Origin: Cryptomeria japonica
Lineage: Eukaryota; Streptophyta; Pinopsida; Cupressales; Cupressaceae
Reading direction: 5' to 3'
Assembly (NCBI RefSeq): GCF_030272615.1
Contig: NC_081409.1
Span: 533,118,291-533,182,290 of the forward strand
DNA length: 64,000 bases
The translations under genes and the position numbers were made by a program. Positions 33,317-44,239 of the stretch are shown here, piece by piece (position 1 is the first letter of the stretch; every line of letters begins with the position of its first letter). Below the pieces are notes generated by a model. It saw only the letters and a program-made list of their open reading frames with translations. It was not told where the DNA came from and did no database searches.

Positions 33317-34634
33317 AAACAGAGTGCAGAAAACACCATCCTAATATTAATTTATTAGAGGAGAAAAATAGATATGTATTTCAGTTCAAATTACAACAAT
33401 TTAAGGTACAGAATACAAGATAAATAGAGCAATATGAAAAATACAATCACAAAGATGTACACCAAATTTCACGTGGGAAAACCCTTATGGGTGAAAAACC
33501 CACACATCAAAGCAATCTCTTGTATTACAATAAAATTGTTTACACACAAGTTTAAATATTCTCAAGCTTTAATCTGGTCTTTGTTCAGGCAACACCAAAT
33601 CAAAAGATTATGTTCACAATCAACATTTCAATTCAATCATTATAGAATTACCAATCCTTCAAAATGACCAACCAACCTTATTTTCAACTATTTTCTAGAC
33701 GTTTATATGTCTCTATCAAAATATGGTTCAATTCAGTTACCACATCTCTAACTGTCAAACTTCCTTAGATTATCGATAACACACCATGTTTTCTCCATCA
33801 ACTTCTCTTAGTCATTCTAGTTTCTGCCAATCATCCATACACAACTCAGCAAGTTGCTTGACATTTGGTCATGGTCCCCACTACTATCACTTTCGGCTCA
33901 ACTTATCATAGAAATCACTTTTGGCATCATTGCAGGATGGTGGGATGAGCATGTCTCATTCTCCCCTAGTTAGCCCATATAGATCCTCGAGAACCTTCAA
34001 ATTACCTATGGGGTGGCGGGGAAAGCAAGTCTCCTTGCTTCCATGTTAGCCCACAACATCTTCATCTGATTGCTATTCATCATGCGGGGTGGCGGGGAGA
34101 ACCTTCCCTACATCCTTTTCTTTAACCCACACTCCACCTTTTTTCATTATACAACCCTTGCGGGGTAACAGGAAAGAGGCACATCATCTTTCTCCCGTTA
34201 TCCTACAGGCTTCCCTAACGGGTTCTTAACACCATGCAGGGTGGCGGGGAAAGACTAAAGTTGTCCAATGTCTGCTATCCCGCAAGACATCATGCTTGAC
34301 CATTAGATTCATGTGGGGTGGCGGGGGGAGACTAAGTATCCTTCCTTCCCGCTATCCTGTACCCTTATTCAACACACATTATCAAGTTGCAAGGTAAAAT
34401 GGGAAAGGCTAAGTTTCCTTTCCCTACTATCCCACAACACTCTGCACACTGCCTCATAGGTGGGTATATAACACAAAGGTTATTCAGCTGCTTTGTCAAT
34501 AACATGAAGGTTATTTAGTTCCCTTCGAAGATGGTCAATAACATTAAAGTTAACCACATTGAATTGCTCATTCCAAAGACCAAGTGACATCTATTTGAGA
34601 TTTCAACTAGTCAGTTTGAGACATCCATTCTCAA
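33317..34634 (-). mobile_element. 1.3-kb insertion of uncertain class in Gypsy-2 integrase
   Basis: It is flanked by direct copies of AATGTTTTGYAAGGA (33302-33316 and 34635-34649, 14 of 15 identical), and the interrupted integrase frame continues across. It encodes no protein I recognise. It contains an LTR-type block on minus, GGTTTTTCACCCATAAGGG then TTTTCCCACGTG (33472-33506), and the 76-bp tandem array. A solo LTR would need a 5-bp duplication with TG...CA ends, which I cannot place; a 15-bp duplication is more like a LINE/SINE-type insertion. Strand is set by the LTR-like block. Confidence 0.7.
33932..34464. repeat. Tandem array, seven units of 76 bp with inverted-repeat arms
   Basis: Units start at 33932, 34008, 34084, 34160, 34236, 34313 and 34389, a spacing of 76 (once 77). 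Each opens with a variant of GCGGGGTGGCGGGGAAAG and has, about 35-45 bases later, a variant of its reverse complement (CTTCCCGCTATCCCGC). Each unit can thus fold into a GC-rich hairpin in otherwise AT-rich DNA. Good examples are GCAAGTCTCCTTGC at 34025-34038 and GGGAAAGG with CCTTTCCC in the last unit. Confidence 0.9.
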
Positions 34635-35480
34635 AATGTTTTGCAAGGAGACCCAAAGTGAAGGGATCTCGATCTCAAGGGGCAGGATGATTTTGAAACC
34701 AAAGACTAGGGAATAAGGGGTGGCACCTATGGGTGTACAAATTCTTGTGCGGTAGGCCCAAATGGTGGGATGGAGTTGCAAGTGCCAATCATGACCAACT
34801 TCATTGTTTATTTTCTTGAGGATTTTGATAAGGGTTTTATTTGAAGCCTCGACTTGACCATTACCTTACGGGTAATATGGAGAGGAAAAGTGGTGTTGGA
34901 TAGAGAAATTTTGGTATAATTATTTAACGTCACGATTCTTGAAGGGTTTGCCATTGTCTGTGATGATTACCTTAGGGATTCCTTAGTGATAGATGAGGTA
35001 ATTTAAGAGAAACTTGGAAATTTGTTTGCCAGTTGTGAAGGTGAGGGGTATGGCTTCCACCCACTTACTGAAGTATTCTATGGCAATTATTATGAATTTA
35101 TGACCATTGGATGAGGTGGGGTGGATTTTCCCTATGAGATCAAGATCCCACTATGAGAAGGGCTATGGTGTAATGAATGGCTACAAATCTTGAGAAGGTT
35201 CATGAATTTTGTCGCCATGTTTTTTACAAGGGATACCTTTCTTCACATAATGGTATGCTTCTTCTTCCATTGTAGGTCGATAGTACCCTGTGCACAAGAG
35301 CTTCTTAGCCAAGGTGAGGTTGCTTGAGTTTTCTCCACAAATACCTTTGTGCAATTCACGTAGTGCCCATTCAGCCTCCTCTTTGTCTAAACACCTTAGG
35401 AGGGATCCATCAAAATGCCTTTAGAAGAGGGTGTTGCCAAGGATAGTGTATCGGGTGGATTGGCGAATGAAGGTTTTTTG
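34635..35480 (-). pseudogene. Gypsy-2 integrase zinc region and core
   Basis: Zinc region: ELHKGICGE, TGYYRPTMEEEAYHYVKK and IPCKKHGD; one of the final Cys pair is lost. Core: WDLDLIGKIHP (first Asp), VIITDNGKPFKN (second Asp), GNGQVEASNKTLIKIL (Glu retained), then GATPYSLVFGFKIILPLEIEIPS, a typical Tat/gypsy block. Stops occur before the second Asp and before GNG. Confidence 0.9.
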
Positions 35481-36056
35481 CTAGGTTTTGGTAAGGTGTG
35501 GAGGGATGATATTGTCTCGTAGGTACGAAAAGTTTTCTTGATACCAAGGGGAGTCAAAACCAATGAGGACACACACCATTTCATATTCAAGGACATTATA
35601 TGATGAAATTAGGAGTTGCTCGACCAAGAATTCACATTTCTGACTATTTGTTGGCTTCTGGAGGAGGGAGCCAATTGTAGCCATAGCATCAGCAACATGA
35701 TTGTTCATCCTAGGAATCTGATCAAACTAGACAAGAGTCAAGTGTTGTTTGAGGTCTTCTACCATGCTGCGATAAGGAATTAACTTATCATCTTTTGTTT
35801 GATATTCATCATTGAATTGATTTATGAAAAGTTGGGAGTCACCATAAATTTGTAACTCGGTTATCTTCCATTGGATAACGAGGCAGAGCCCAATGATTAG
35901 AGGTTCATACTTTGTGATATGTTGGTGAATGAAAAGGGGATCTTGTATGACTTCAGGATGCAATCTCCTTGAGGTGTGATGAGAAAGATACCTACCCCCA
36001 ATAAATTTTATGTACAGTAGCCATCAAAATACAACTGCCATTTTGAACATGTGGTG
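35481..36056 (-). pseudogene. Gypsy-2 second (archaeal-type) RNase H and linker
   Basis: 35963-35727 has YEPLIIGLCLVIQWKITELQIYGDSQLFINQFNDEYQTKDDKLIPY. The GDSQL-N-Q and YQTKDDKLIPY blocks are typical of the extra RNase H in Tat-group elements. After one stop, 35708-35481 has NNHVADAMATIGSLL, the conserved end of that domain (ADALATLAS-like). The Asp residues are visible. It sits between the first RNase H and integrase, as known for this group. Confidence 0.88.
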
Positions 36057-36460
36057 ACAATCATAATGGCATCATCAGGGAATTCTATGATAAGGGGGTG
36101 ATTATGTTGTAAGTTTGATGGAATTTTTATCTACATACTCAATGTCGAATTCACTCAAGAGCATAACCCATTTAGCTATATGTCTAGTGAGAGCTACTTT
36201 GGATAGCAAATACTTGAGAGGATCAATCTTTTCTATTAGCTTTGTCTTGTTGTTGAGAATATAGTGTAGTAGTTTTTGTGTGCTAAAGACCAATGCAAGG
36301 CAATCTCTTTCTTTGGGGGTATAATTGAGCTCATACCCTACAAGAGTGTGGCTGATTTAGTAGATTTCATGTTCTTTACCTTTGTCATTTGTTTGTGCTA
36401 GTAATTCCCCCAGTGCCATTGTAGTTGCTACTATGTACAAAAGAAGGGGTGGCATCCATA
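36057..36460 (-). pseudogene. Gypsy-2 first RNase H
   Basis: LLLYIVATTMALGELLAQ at the start, a stop at 36357, the YYISHTLVGYELNYTPKERDCLALVF-type block in the stop region, then 36293-36102 with STQKLLHYILNNKTKLIEKIDPLKYLLSK and KWVMLLSEFDIEYVD. The first Asp of this domain is replaced (Tyr-Ile-Val-Ala), as in other Tat-group copies where this RNase H has weakened. Confidence 0.87.
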
Positions 36461-37625
36461 CTGGAGGGGAGGCCAAGTATTCTTTTAATTTGTTGAAGGC
36501 ATTTTGATATAGGCAGTCCCATTTGAACTTAGTATCTTTGCATAGGAGATGTGCAAATGGGTGACATTTATTTGCTAGTTGTTTAATTAATTTGTGGATA
36601 GACTGGAGCTTTTCTTGGAGGCTACAAAGTTGTCTGAGTGTCTTAGGAGGAGGAACTTCCATTATAGCTTTTACTTCTGCTGGGTCTACCTCAATGCCTC
36701 TACGAGAGACTATAAACCCTAGGAGTTTCCCTAATCTAACTCCAAATACACATTTCTTAGGATTTAGGTGCAGCTTATATTTCTCAAGTCTTTCAAAGAT
36801 TTTCTTTAAGACTGGAGTGTGTTCATCTCTTGTTTTTGACTTGCCTAGGAGATTATCTACACAGTCTTCCAGTATTTTGTGCAAGAAGTCATGGAAGATA
36901 GTTGTCATTGCACATTGATAGGTTGTGCCTAAGTTCTTGAGGCCAAAGGACATAAGTTGATAGTAGAAGGTTTCCCAAGGTGTTGTGAATGATATCTAAT
37001 GGTGATATTCTTTGACAATCCTTATCTGATTATATCTAGAAAAAACATCCATCAAGGAAATCATCTCACATCATGCTATGAGATCTACAATCATATTGAT
37101 GTTGGGTAGTGGAAAGTCATCTTTCAAACATGCTTTATTAAGGTCTCTAAAGTCAGTATAGATTGTGATACCCCCAACAGGCTTGCCAATAGGAACAATA
37201 TTTGAAACCCACTCTGGATAATCAATGGGTTTGATGAAACCAACATCCAACATCTTTTGTAATTTTGCTTTTGACTAGGAGAGCAATTTGAGGATGCATC
37301 TTGCGTAACTTTTTTTTAACTAGTTTTACATCCAAGCGAGCAACAAGATTATGTACTGCCAAGTTGGGATCAAGGCCTGGAATGTCAAGATAGGACTAGG
37401 AAAAGTTGATTTGTGTTTCTTGTAGAAAGCTCATGAAGTTTTATTTTTCTTGATCCATGAGGGACTTAACAATAAGTGCATTCTTTGGCTTATCTTCTCT
37501 TCTGATATTGACTATTTATGTCTCTTCAATGAGTCGAGGTGATTTTTACTAATGTGAGGGATCCATGGTAGGGAGGTCAAGTCCCTCATCTTCTAGTGCC
37601 TGATCCAGGTTTTCACTAGAAGATG
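36461..37625 (-). pseudogene. Gypsy-2 reverse transcriptase
   Basis: 37253-37071: VGFIKPIDYPEWVSNIVPI and TDFRDLNKACLKDDFPLPNI. After stops, 36953 on: MSFGLKNLGTTYQCAM, then CVDNLLGKSKTRDEH, where family members have YVDD, so the catalytic box is damaged (Cys for Tyr, Asn for the second Asp). LNPKKCVFGVRLGKLLGFIVSRRGIEVDPAEVKAI then leads to the thumb. The upstream boundary at 37625 is the insertion point of the element at 37631. Confidence 0.92.
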
Positions 37626-37630
37626 AGTCC

Positions 37631-38875
37631 TGTAATGTCATAAAATTGTGACCCTAGCAATTTTTTACTGCATTAGGGTCCTCACGCATGTGAGCTCAAA
37701 TCCTCTAGTTTGATTGAAGATCAGAGATTGCTTGGCTTGTAGAAACAACTTCTTCCTTAGCCTCTACATCACCCCGACCGCATTCTACCCTAGAGGAAGG
37801 GGTAGGACAGGGGCATGGCACCATTTTCCCCCCTTAGATAGGGTCATGGTGCCCTTTTCCTCCTAGGATAGGGGTGTGGTGCCCTTGTCCCTACCCTATT
37901 TTAGGGCAGGACCCTTCCTAGAGCATGCATTGTGGGTTATGCCTCAGGCAGGAAACTCCCCCAATCTCGGCCCATGATGAAATTCAAATCCACCAACATG
38001 TATTTAAGGGGGCATTAACTCTCTCATTTTCATAAGTTCAATAGGTGGAATTTTGATAAGGTCATATTGCATAAGCGATCAAGCATTCAAGAGCATTCAA
38101 GCATTCAAGCATTCTTTTCCAGCATTGAGAATTCTCAAGTCTCCCTCTAAGGCTAGGTGTTGCATTCAAGTCAAGGATTCAACCATTGAAGAGGAGATTG
38201 ATTCCAACATACAATTCCACACAAGCATTTCTATCAACATTGCTACTACAACCTCCCTTGAGGTGATTTACAATTCAGTCTTTCATTTACATCTACTTGC
38301 AAGTACTTTCTTTCATTACTTGGTTAATTTCAAAATTGGGGTTTTCCTTCCCCCAATCCCAACACATTTTCCTCTCTTTTTTGTGTGTAGTTTGTAGGTG
38401 TGCAACTATACTTTCAGATTCGGGCTTCATTTGCAGAGGCAAAAAAACCCTTTTTGTTTCACGGATTTTTTGGAGGACCGTGTATATTCCCGCCACGGTC
38501 CAGACAAATTTTTCTGAAATTCGCAGGGTGACTTTGTCTTGACATTTTACTGTCAGATCCAGGTGAACAAATTCATCCCATATTCCGATCTCAAGTTATA
38601 ATCAGTTCTTTGTCACTTTTACACTACGTAATTCAATCAAATTCCTTTCTAAATCAAACAAGGAAGAGGGATCAACTTAGCATTCCCAATTCATTCAGAA
38701 TTCAATCTACCATCTTCATGTGGAGAGATTGAATCTAGTGAATTATCCTTCCCCCTTGCTAATGTAATGGTGAAAAGTTCTAGAATGGTAATTGATAGCG
38801 AAACTCTCATCTCTCTTTAAGGGAAAGGGTAGTTTTCCTTTTTGATTTATCATTCACCATTTTCCAACCATTACA
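37631..38875 (+). repeat. 5' LTR of the gag-protease element, 1245 bp
   Basis: TGTAATGTCATAAAA to ACCATTACA. It has a GC-rich internal repeat at 37801-37915 (three ~37-bp copies with GGxGTGGTGCCCTT), a TATA-like TATTTAAG at 38001-38008, and short GCATTCAA repeats at 38080-38114. Confidence 0.95.
38001..38008 (+). promoter_or_regulatory. TATA-like box of the gag-protease element
   Basis: TATTTAAG, conserved at 44579-44586 in the other LTR. It lies about 370 bases into the LTR. Confidence 0.5.
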
Positions 38876-38878
38876 TTT

Positions 38879-38891
38879 TGGTGAACCCGAC
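38879..38891 (+). other. Primer-binding site of the gag-protease element
   Basis: TGGTGAACCCGAC, starting three bases after the LTR end. TGG plus a CCCGAC-type motif fits a tRNA 3' end, but I do not assign the tRNA. It is different from the tRNA-Met site of the other elements. Confidence 0.65.
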
Positions 38892-39997
38892 GTATTTCAT
38901 GCTTTCCTTTGAACAAAATTGCATATTTTTCATTTACAAGTTTTAACTTTTTGCAAACTTAGTTGTTAAATCATTCAAAACCCTAGTTTTTAAAATTAAA
39001 ATCAAACTTGTGATTTGTAAAAATTACTTGTGGTTATCTTAGATCTAAAAATTGCTTTGTTTGTCAAAATAAATTTCCTCTTTGTCTTGTTCAATTTGGA
39101 ATTAAAGTTTACAAAATTAAGAGGTTACTTGTTAAAACCCTAATTTTCAAAAATTATCTTGAACTTGTGCAAAAATTAAAATTCCATTTAATTTTCAGAT
39201 TTTTGATTGTTCTCAGATTTGTCTTCAATCCTACAATTCAAATTTTTAATTTCTCCCATTTTTCCAAAAAATAAAATTTCAAAATTAAGTGGTTAAGTCA
39301 TCAAACCCTAATTTTTAAAATTAATTGGATTTTGTGTGAGTTTCAAATCAATTTCATTTACATTCATATTTCTAAACATTTTCCAAGGTGTCCCTAGCCA
39401 TTAGGTTTGACCCTTTTCAAACTTGCAATTCAACTCCTCTTTTTCTTCAAGACCTTAATAGGGTCCTATTTTCACATTTGCACCTTCATTTCGCCCATCT
39501 AGAGATTGTAAAATTCACCATTTTTTTAGGGTTAACTTTAAAATCATCATAATATCCATCCTTGAAAATTTCAAAAAAAGTTGGTTGGACCATGTGCATT
39601 CCCGCCACGGTCCTCGGCTTTTTTCCTAAAATTTTGAGAGACTGTTATGACTGTATTTAATAGCCTAAATCCGAAAGATTGGTTGATTGTATCAATTTTT
39701 GATCCCTTTGGAATCAGAAATACCATCAAAATTCAACATTTCAACTTTCAAGAAATTTTTTAAAATCAAGAGGTTAATTATAGTCTGCCCTGATTTTAAA
39801 AATTCTAATTTTAAAATTAAGTGGTATTCCCTTGGCCCTAATTTTAAAATCCCAATTTCCTTTCATTTTTGGAAATTGTGTCATCCTCTTCCTCCAACAA
39901 AGTTCAAATTGTGTAATCATTATTTTCTTGAATCTTGCATTACTCAATTTTGTAAGCTTTGTTCCACAATTCAAAATTCAAAATTTCTGTCTAGTGC
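38892..39997. other. Leader of the gag-protease element, no gene
   Basis: A 1.1-kb AT-rich leader with repeated AAAATTAAGTGGTTA-like words (38990-39310 and 39760-39850). A short CCGCCACGGTCC also found inside the LTR (about 38490) occurs near 39601. A long leader is common in large gypsy elements. Confidence 0.6.
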
Positions 39998-41497
39998 ATG
40001 ACTTTTAGGACTATTAGTCCTACCTATCCTATCCCTGTTAGACGAAGTATTAGAATTAAGGCTTTCCAAGGTTTAATTACCAAGGAGATGAAGCCTAATT
40101 TGGGTGACTTCTTTAATGAGGATTGTGCTAATGCTTCCCATCCTAATCATGTGCCTATTCACCCCATTGATGGATCCCATGATGAAGAAGAAGCTTTAAC
40201 TAGGGTTTCTTTAGATCAACTTTCCACATTGGTCAATCAATTTGATAGCTTTCAACAATGGATGTCCCAAAAGTACCCTAATAGTGAAGCTCTTCCATTA
40301 ATTGAAGGTCTTAAGCACACGCTTCAAAGTGATAAGAATGAAATTGATATATTGTGTGGCATTGCACATATTATTTATTCTAATTTCATGCCTATCGAGA
40401 GTTGTTCCAAAACCCTAGGTTACTCACAACCTTCAACACAAGTCAATTCTTCCATTCCTTTGACTAATCCTATGACTAGTATTCCTACTTTCACATCCAA
40501 CATCATGGCTACTTCAACTCAAAATGTCATCCCTACAACAATTGGTCATGAGGGCAATCCCTCTTCTTCATTTAATCCTCCATCTTTACCTTTGTCTTCC
40601 ATGAGTGTTCCTCTTATTCCTCAACCAATCTGTGTGACACAAGGGGGTAATTCCTTTAACAACTTTATTCCTCCTTTAAGTGCCCCTTTTCCTACCCAAT
40701 CATCACCTATGCCTACTTATCATAATGTCCCACCACCTTATTCTCATTACATGTCTTCTTTCAATAGCATCACACCACCTTCTCAATCACCTATGTCTAA
40801 CATCAATTCTTCTACTGAAATGACAATTAACAATCTTGCATAAACCATGTCTTCCTTGCAACAACAAATTGCTTGCATGAGTCAATCCAAGTTTAGTGTT
40901 CCTACCTTTGATGTTGTGAGACCACTTCCTCTTGATATTATTAAAGTCATGCCAGCTAAACATATGGAAATACCTCAATTGGAACTCTATAATGGAAAAG
41001 AGGATCCTCTTACACATGTCAAAACATTTCAAACCTTGTGTACTGATTTTTCTTATGATCAACGATTGCTTGCAAAACTGTTTACAAGAACACTAAGAGA
41101 TAAGGCCTTACAATGGTATTTCTCTTTTCCTTATTATTCTATCACTTCCTTTCAACAACTAGCAAATTATTTCATCCAACAACTTCAAAATAACATTGGT
41201 CCTAAAATCACTTTGACTAATTTAATGCATTGTAAACAAGGTGTTAAAGAAAAAGTGACTAATTTCATTGATAGATATAAGAATTTGTGTGCTCAAATTT
41301 CTTTTCATGTACTTGATAATGATATTCAAAGAATTTTCATTTCTAATTTACAAAAAGATATCAAGGAAAAGCTTCTTTTGTTTGAGTTTACTTCCTTTCC
41401 GTAGTTGTGCGCAACACTCCACAATTATCAACTCGTTGTGAGTCAAATGGAGCAATCCACTCCTATGGCTCCAAGTGATAAGGGGGAGAGTGTTTAA
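39998..41497 (+). pseudogene. Gag of the gag-protease element
   Basis: An open frame of 281 codons from ATG 39998, then a TAA at 40841, continues in frame to a TAG at 41402. N-terminal half: low-complexity Pro/Ser/Thr-rich (40430-40800). C-terminal half: the Retrotrans_gag domain with YNGKEDPLTHVKTFQ, RDKALQWYFSFP, SFQQLANYFIQQL, LMHCKQGVKEKVTNFIDRYK and IFISNLQKDIKEKL. The start is 1.1 kb after the LTR. Only two stops in 1.4 kb, so it decayed late. It is the capsid protein. Confidence 0.9.
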
Positions 41498-42989
41498 CAA
41501 CCATTTGTGAAGTTCAAACCAACAAAAGGCTTCATCAAGTTCAATGATCCAATCAACAACAACCATGTGAATGCTACAATAGGTGTACCTTCTATTTCTA
41601 TTTTTTTCCAAAAAGAAAGACAATTTACACCTTTGAATGAATATTTACATCGTATTATGTCTCAGTTGTTGCACAGAAATGTTATCAAACTTCCTCCTAT
41701 AAAACAAATTGATCCTTCCAAACTTGCATTTCCTTATTTTGATAACAATTCCTTTTTCCAATTTCATCGTCAACCTGGCCATGATACTGAGAAATGTTTT
41801 GCTTTAAAAAGTAATATTCAAGACTTGATTGATAATAATACTATCTATAGAAAGTGTGAATGATAAAGGTAATAAATTAGTTTCTCCTCCTAACCAAAAT
41901 CTTAAGATTTTCACTGATCCCTTGCCATCTCATACCTCCAACGTTATTGAGATTGTGCCTAATTCTCTCACTTCTAAAGAATTTGCCTCTATGGTACCAA
42001 ACTTGGTTAATATGGTAGAAACACAAGATTTTACTAAGGATCCATGTATTACATTTGACCCTACTGAGACCATTAGAGCACCCAATGGCCCTTTATACAT
42101 AGTTGCAAAGGTTAAGGATATCCCTTGCCGTGGTGCCCTGATTGATCCCTCTTGCATGGTTAATGTCATAACTGAAGAGTATATTTTCACTTTACGATTG
42201 CATAAACTAATATATGATGCTTCTAATGTGATTGTGAAGTTATTTGATGGCTTCTCTTATCCTACCATTGGCTCTATCACCCTTCTTGTTGAAGTCCATA
42301 CTAAATCCATGGATGTTGACTTTGTTATCATACCTTCTTCTGATCAATACCGTGTGAAGTTGGGATATCCTTGGCTATCTTCCATAGAGGCTATTTCTTC
42401 TCCAATCCACAAGTGTCTTAAATTTCCTCACAATGGAGAAATCATAACCATGAACCATAGCTTATTTCGTCCATCTGAAAGAAGCCCTGGCATTCCTATT
42501 GATTTTCTTTGGCATAAAAAATTTCAATCTCTTCCATCAAGGAGCGATGCTCTTTTTCAATCTTATCAAAAATCAAAGAGCGATATGATCCTATATTTAA
42601 GTCAACCTAGATCACCAACACTTGACATTCCTATTATTCTTCAAGATGAGGTTCTTCCCCTCTTAGATAGAACTAATCTCCCTCCTAAGGAAGATTGTCC
42701 ACCTATACCTATGGATGTGACTTTACCTTTTCTTAAGGAGAACAACAATATTCTTCCTAAGGTTAGACCTATACCTCCTTCTCATGATGGACTTGGTCTC
42801 CTTCCTACAACTAACATTCCTCCTTTCTATGGCATAGTTCCACCTCCTTCCTCTTATCGAGAGAAAAGGTTTTCCTCTCCTATTATTCAACCAAAAAGAC
42901 CTAACCCTAAACCTTCCACTATCAAGGAGAGAAACGTTCCTTCTTTTTCAGATGTTCCTCCTTCTCAGCCTTCCACTAAGACTCGATGA
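41498..42989 (+). pseudogene. Zinc knuckle and aspartic protease of the gag-protease element
   Basis: 41507-41863 in the gag frame carries FHRQPGHDTEKCFALKSNIQDLID, the divergent knuckle typical of Tat-type elements (here first Cys replaced by Phe). A frameshift near 41855 leads to 41829-42989, which includes PCRGALIDPSCMVNVITEEY, the protease region in which family members have Asp-Gly-Gly or similar; here Asp-Pro-Ser, so activity is doubtful. VKLGYPWLSSIEAISSPIHKCLKFPHNGEI is the conserved C-terminal protease block. A Pro-rich tail (IPPFYGIVPPPSSY) follows. Confidence 0.88.
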
Positions 42990-43337
42990 AATCATTGTGA
43001 GAGAGAACGCTGATGGAGATTCCATTTTTGAGCTTGTGAAGCTATCCCTCAAAATACTCAATCTCCTTAGCCTCCAACAGTTGACATGATTCCCTTTTCT
43101 CCTAAGAAAGATGTTCAACCAACATCTCCAAATCATAAGTTTCATAAAATATGTGATGGTTATAATCCTATTCATGTTCTTGCTCCTCTTTCTTTAAACT
43201 TTGATGAAGAAATGGATGAAAATGTTATTCATGATTGCAATACAAATCCTAATGCTTTTGATAGTGAGTATGAGTATGTTGATGTGGACAAACATTTATC
43301 GAATGAATTTTCACAAACCCTAATCCTAGCTCCTTGA
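42990..43337 (+). pseudogene. C-terminal tail of the gag-protease polyprotein
   Basis: Same frame as the protease after two or three stops; 43086-43337 gives an acidic stretch (FDEEMDENVIHDCNTN, FDSEYEYVDVDKHL). In Gypsy-2 an acidic linker lies between protease and reverse transcriptase, so this may be what is left where pol was lost (inference). Confidence 0.6.
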
Positions 43338-44239
43338 ATTGAACAAAGTGACTTACAACATGAGCATAGTCCTTGTTTGGATCTTGTGATAGCTCCATTT
43401 GTTGTGCTCGATATCGCTCCTTTGGCATGTTTCTCGCCTTCCCAAAATAGTGATCAGCGATATCGGGAGGTGGATGTCATGCTAGACTAGCGATACTAGC
43501 ATTGTAGATCTCTCTCTCTCTTCTTTCTTTCTCTTTTATGACCATTCTTCTATGTATATCCTTGTTCTTCTATTGTTCCCTTAATGTCTACTCGGGGATA
43601 GTGCAAAGAATTAAGATCTTCTCTTGGTCTCTTTCATGTTGACTCAAAAGACATCCTCTCTTCCCTTTCTTCTAAGGTAGTGTCCTTCTTTGGGGAATGA
43701 AGATTTTTATATGCATATACATACATGATAGACATGAGTTATCATACAACATACTAACCATAGGAAAGTGACACTACCTCGTGTTTTGTGTTCATTATCC
43801 TTGGGTTTATTCCTTGATTGGGGGATAAATCCTTGTGATAATGTGCTCCCTTCCTTCTCTCTTTTGGGTGTATCCTACCTTAAATAAATCACCCCTGATA
43901 AGGTGCATGTGATCGCTTTAACGTGGGGGTATACACTGTGCTCATATTTTCCTTCTTGTGATACTTAGAATTACTTAGCGAGCTTTGTTTTTCTTTGTAA
44001 TATTTTTATCCTTGATTTCATGACTCATAGTGAAGGAAACTTTGCTGCTTGCAGTCATGGTTCTCCCCTTCTCGATCTTCCCTTTTACTTTGTCAATCGA
44101 AGTCATAAGATCCTAAGTCCACTGGGGGCTTGGCGCATCTTGCCTCCTTGACATGGTAAAAGTCTTTCAATATTGTTCCCTTGTACTTTACCGATAGGTA
44201 TTGGCATACACTTATACTCCCATTAAAGTGGGGGATAAA
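43338..44239. other. 3' non-coding part of the gag-protease element with repeated purine motifs
   Basis: No ORF. Purine motifs of GGGGG type occur near 43592, 43694, 43827, 43926, 44122 and 44229; the last, AAAGTGGGGGATAAATGTAG, abuts the 3' LTR and is the presumed polypurine tract. Pyrimidine-rich TTCTCTCTC stretch at 43510-43530. Confidence 0.7.

Noticed and set aside
33932-34464. Regular 76-bp spacing looked like a CRISPR array.
   Set aside because: The whole unit is repeated, there are no unique spacers, the repeats vary, and the setting is a plant retrotransposon. It is a tandem repeat.
33317-34634. Calling the 1.3-kb insertion a solo LTR.
   Set aside because: Using TG at 33309 and CA at 34633 the adjoining five bases differ (TGTTT and AAATG), and the visible duplication is 15 bases. 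Left as class unknown.
38053-38542. Overlapping frames of 114, 67 and 81 codons in the LTR at 38 kb (and copies at 44.6-45.3 kb).
   Set aside because: They are inside LTRs, the same frames occur in both LTR copies with disrupting differences, and no motif is present.
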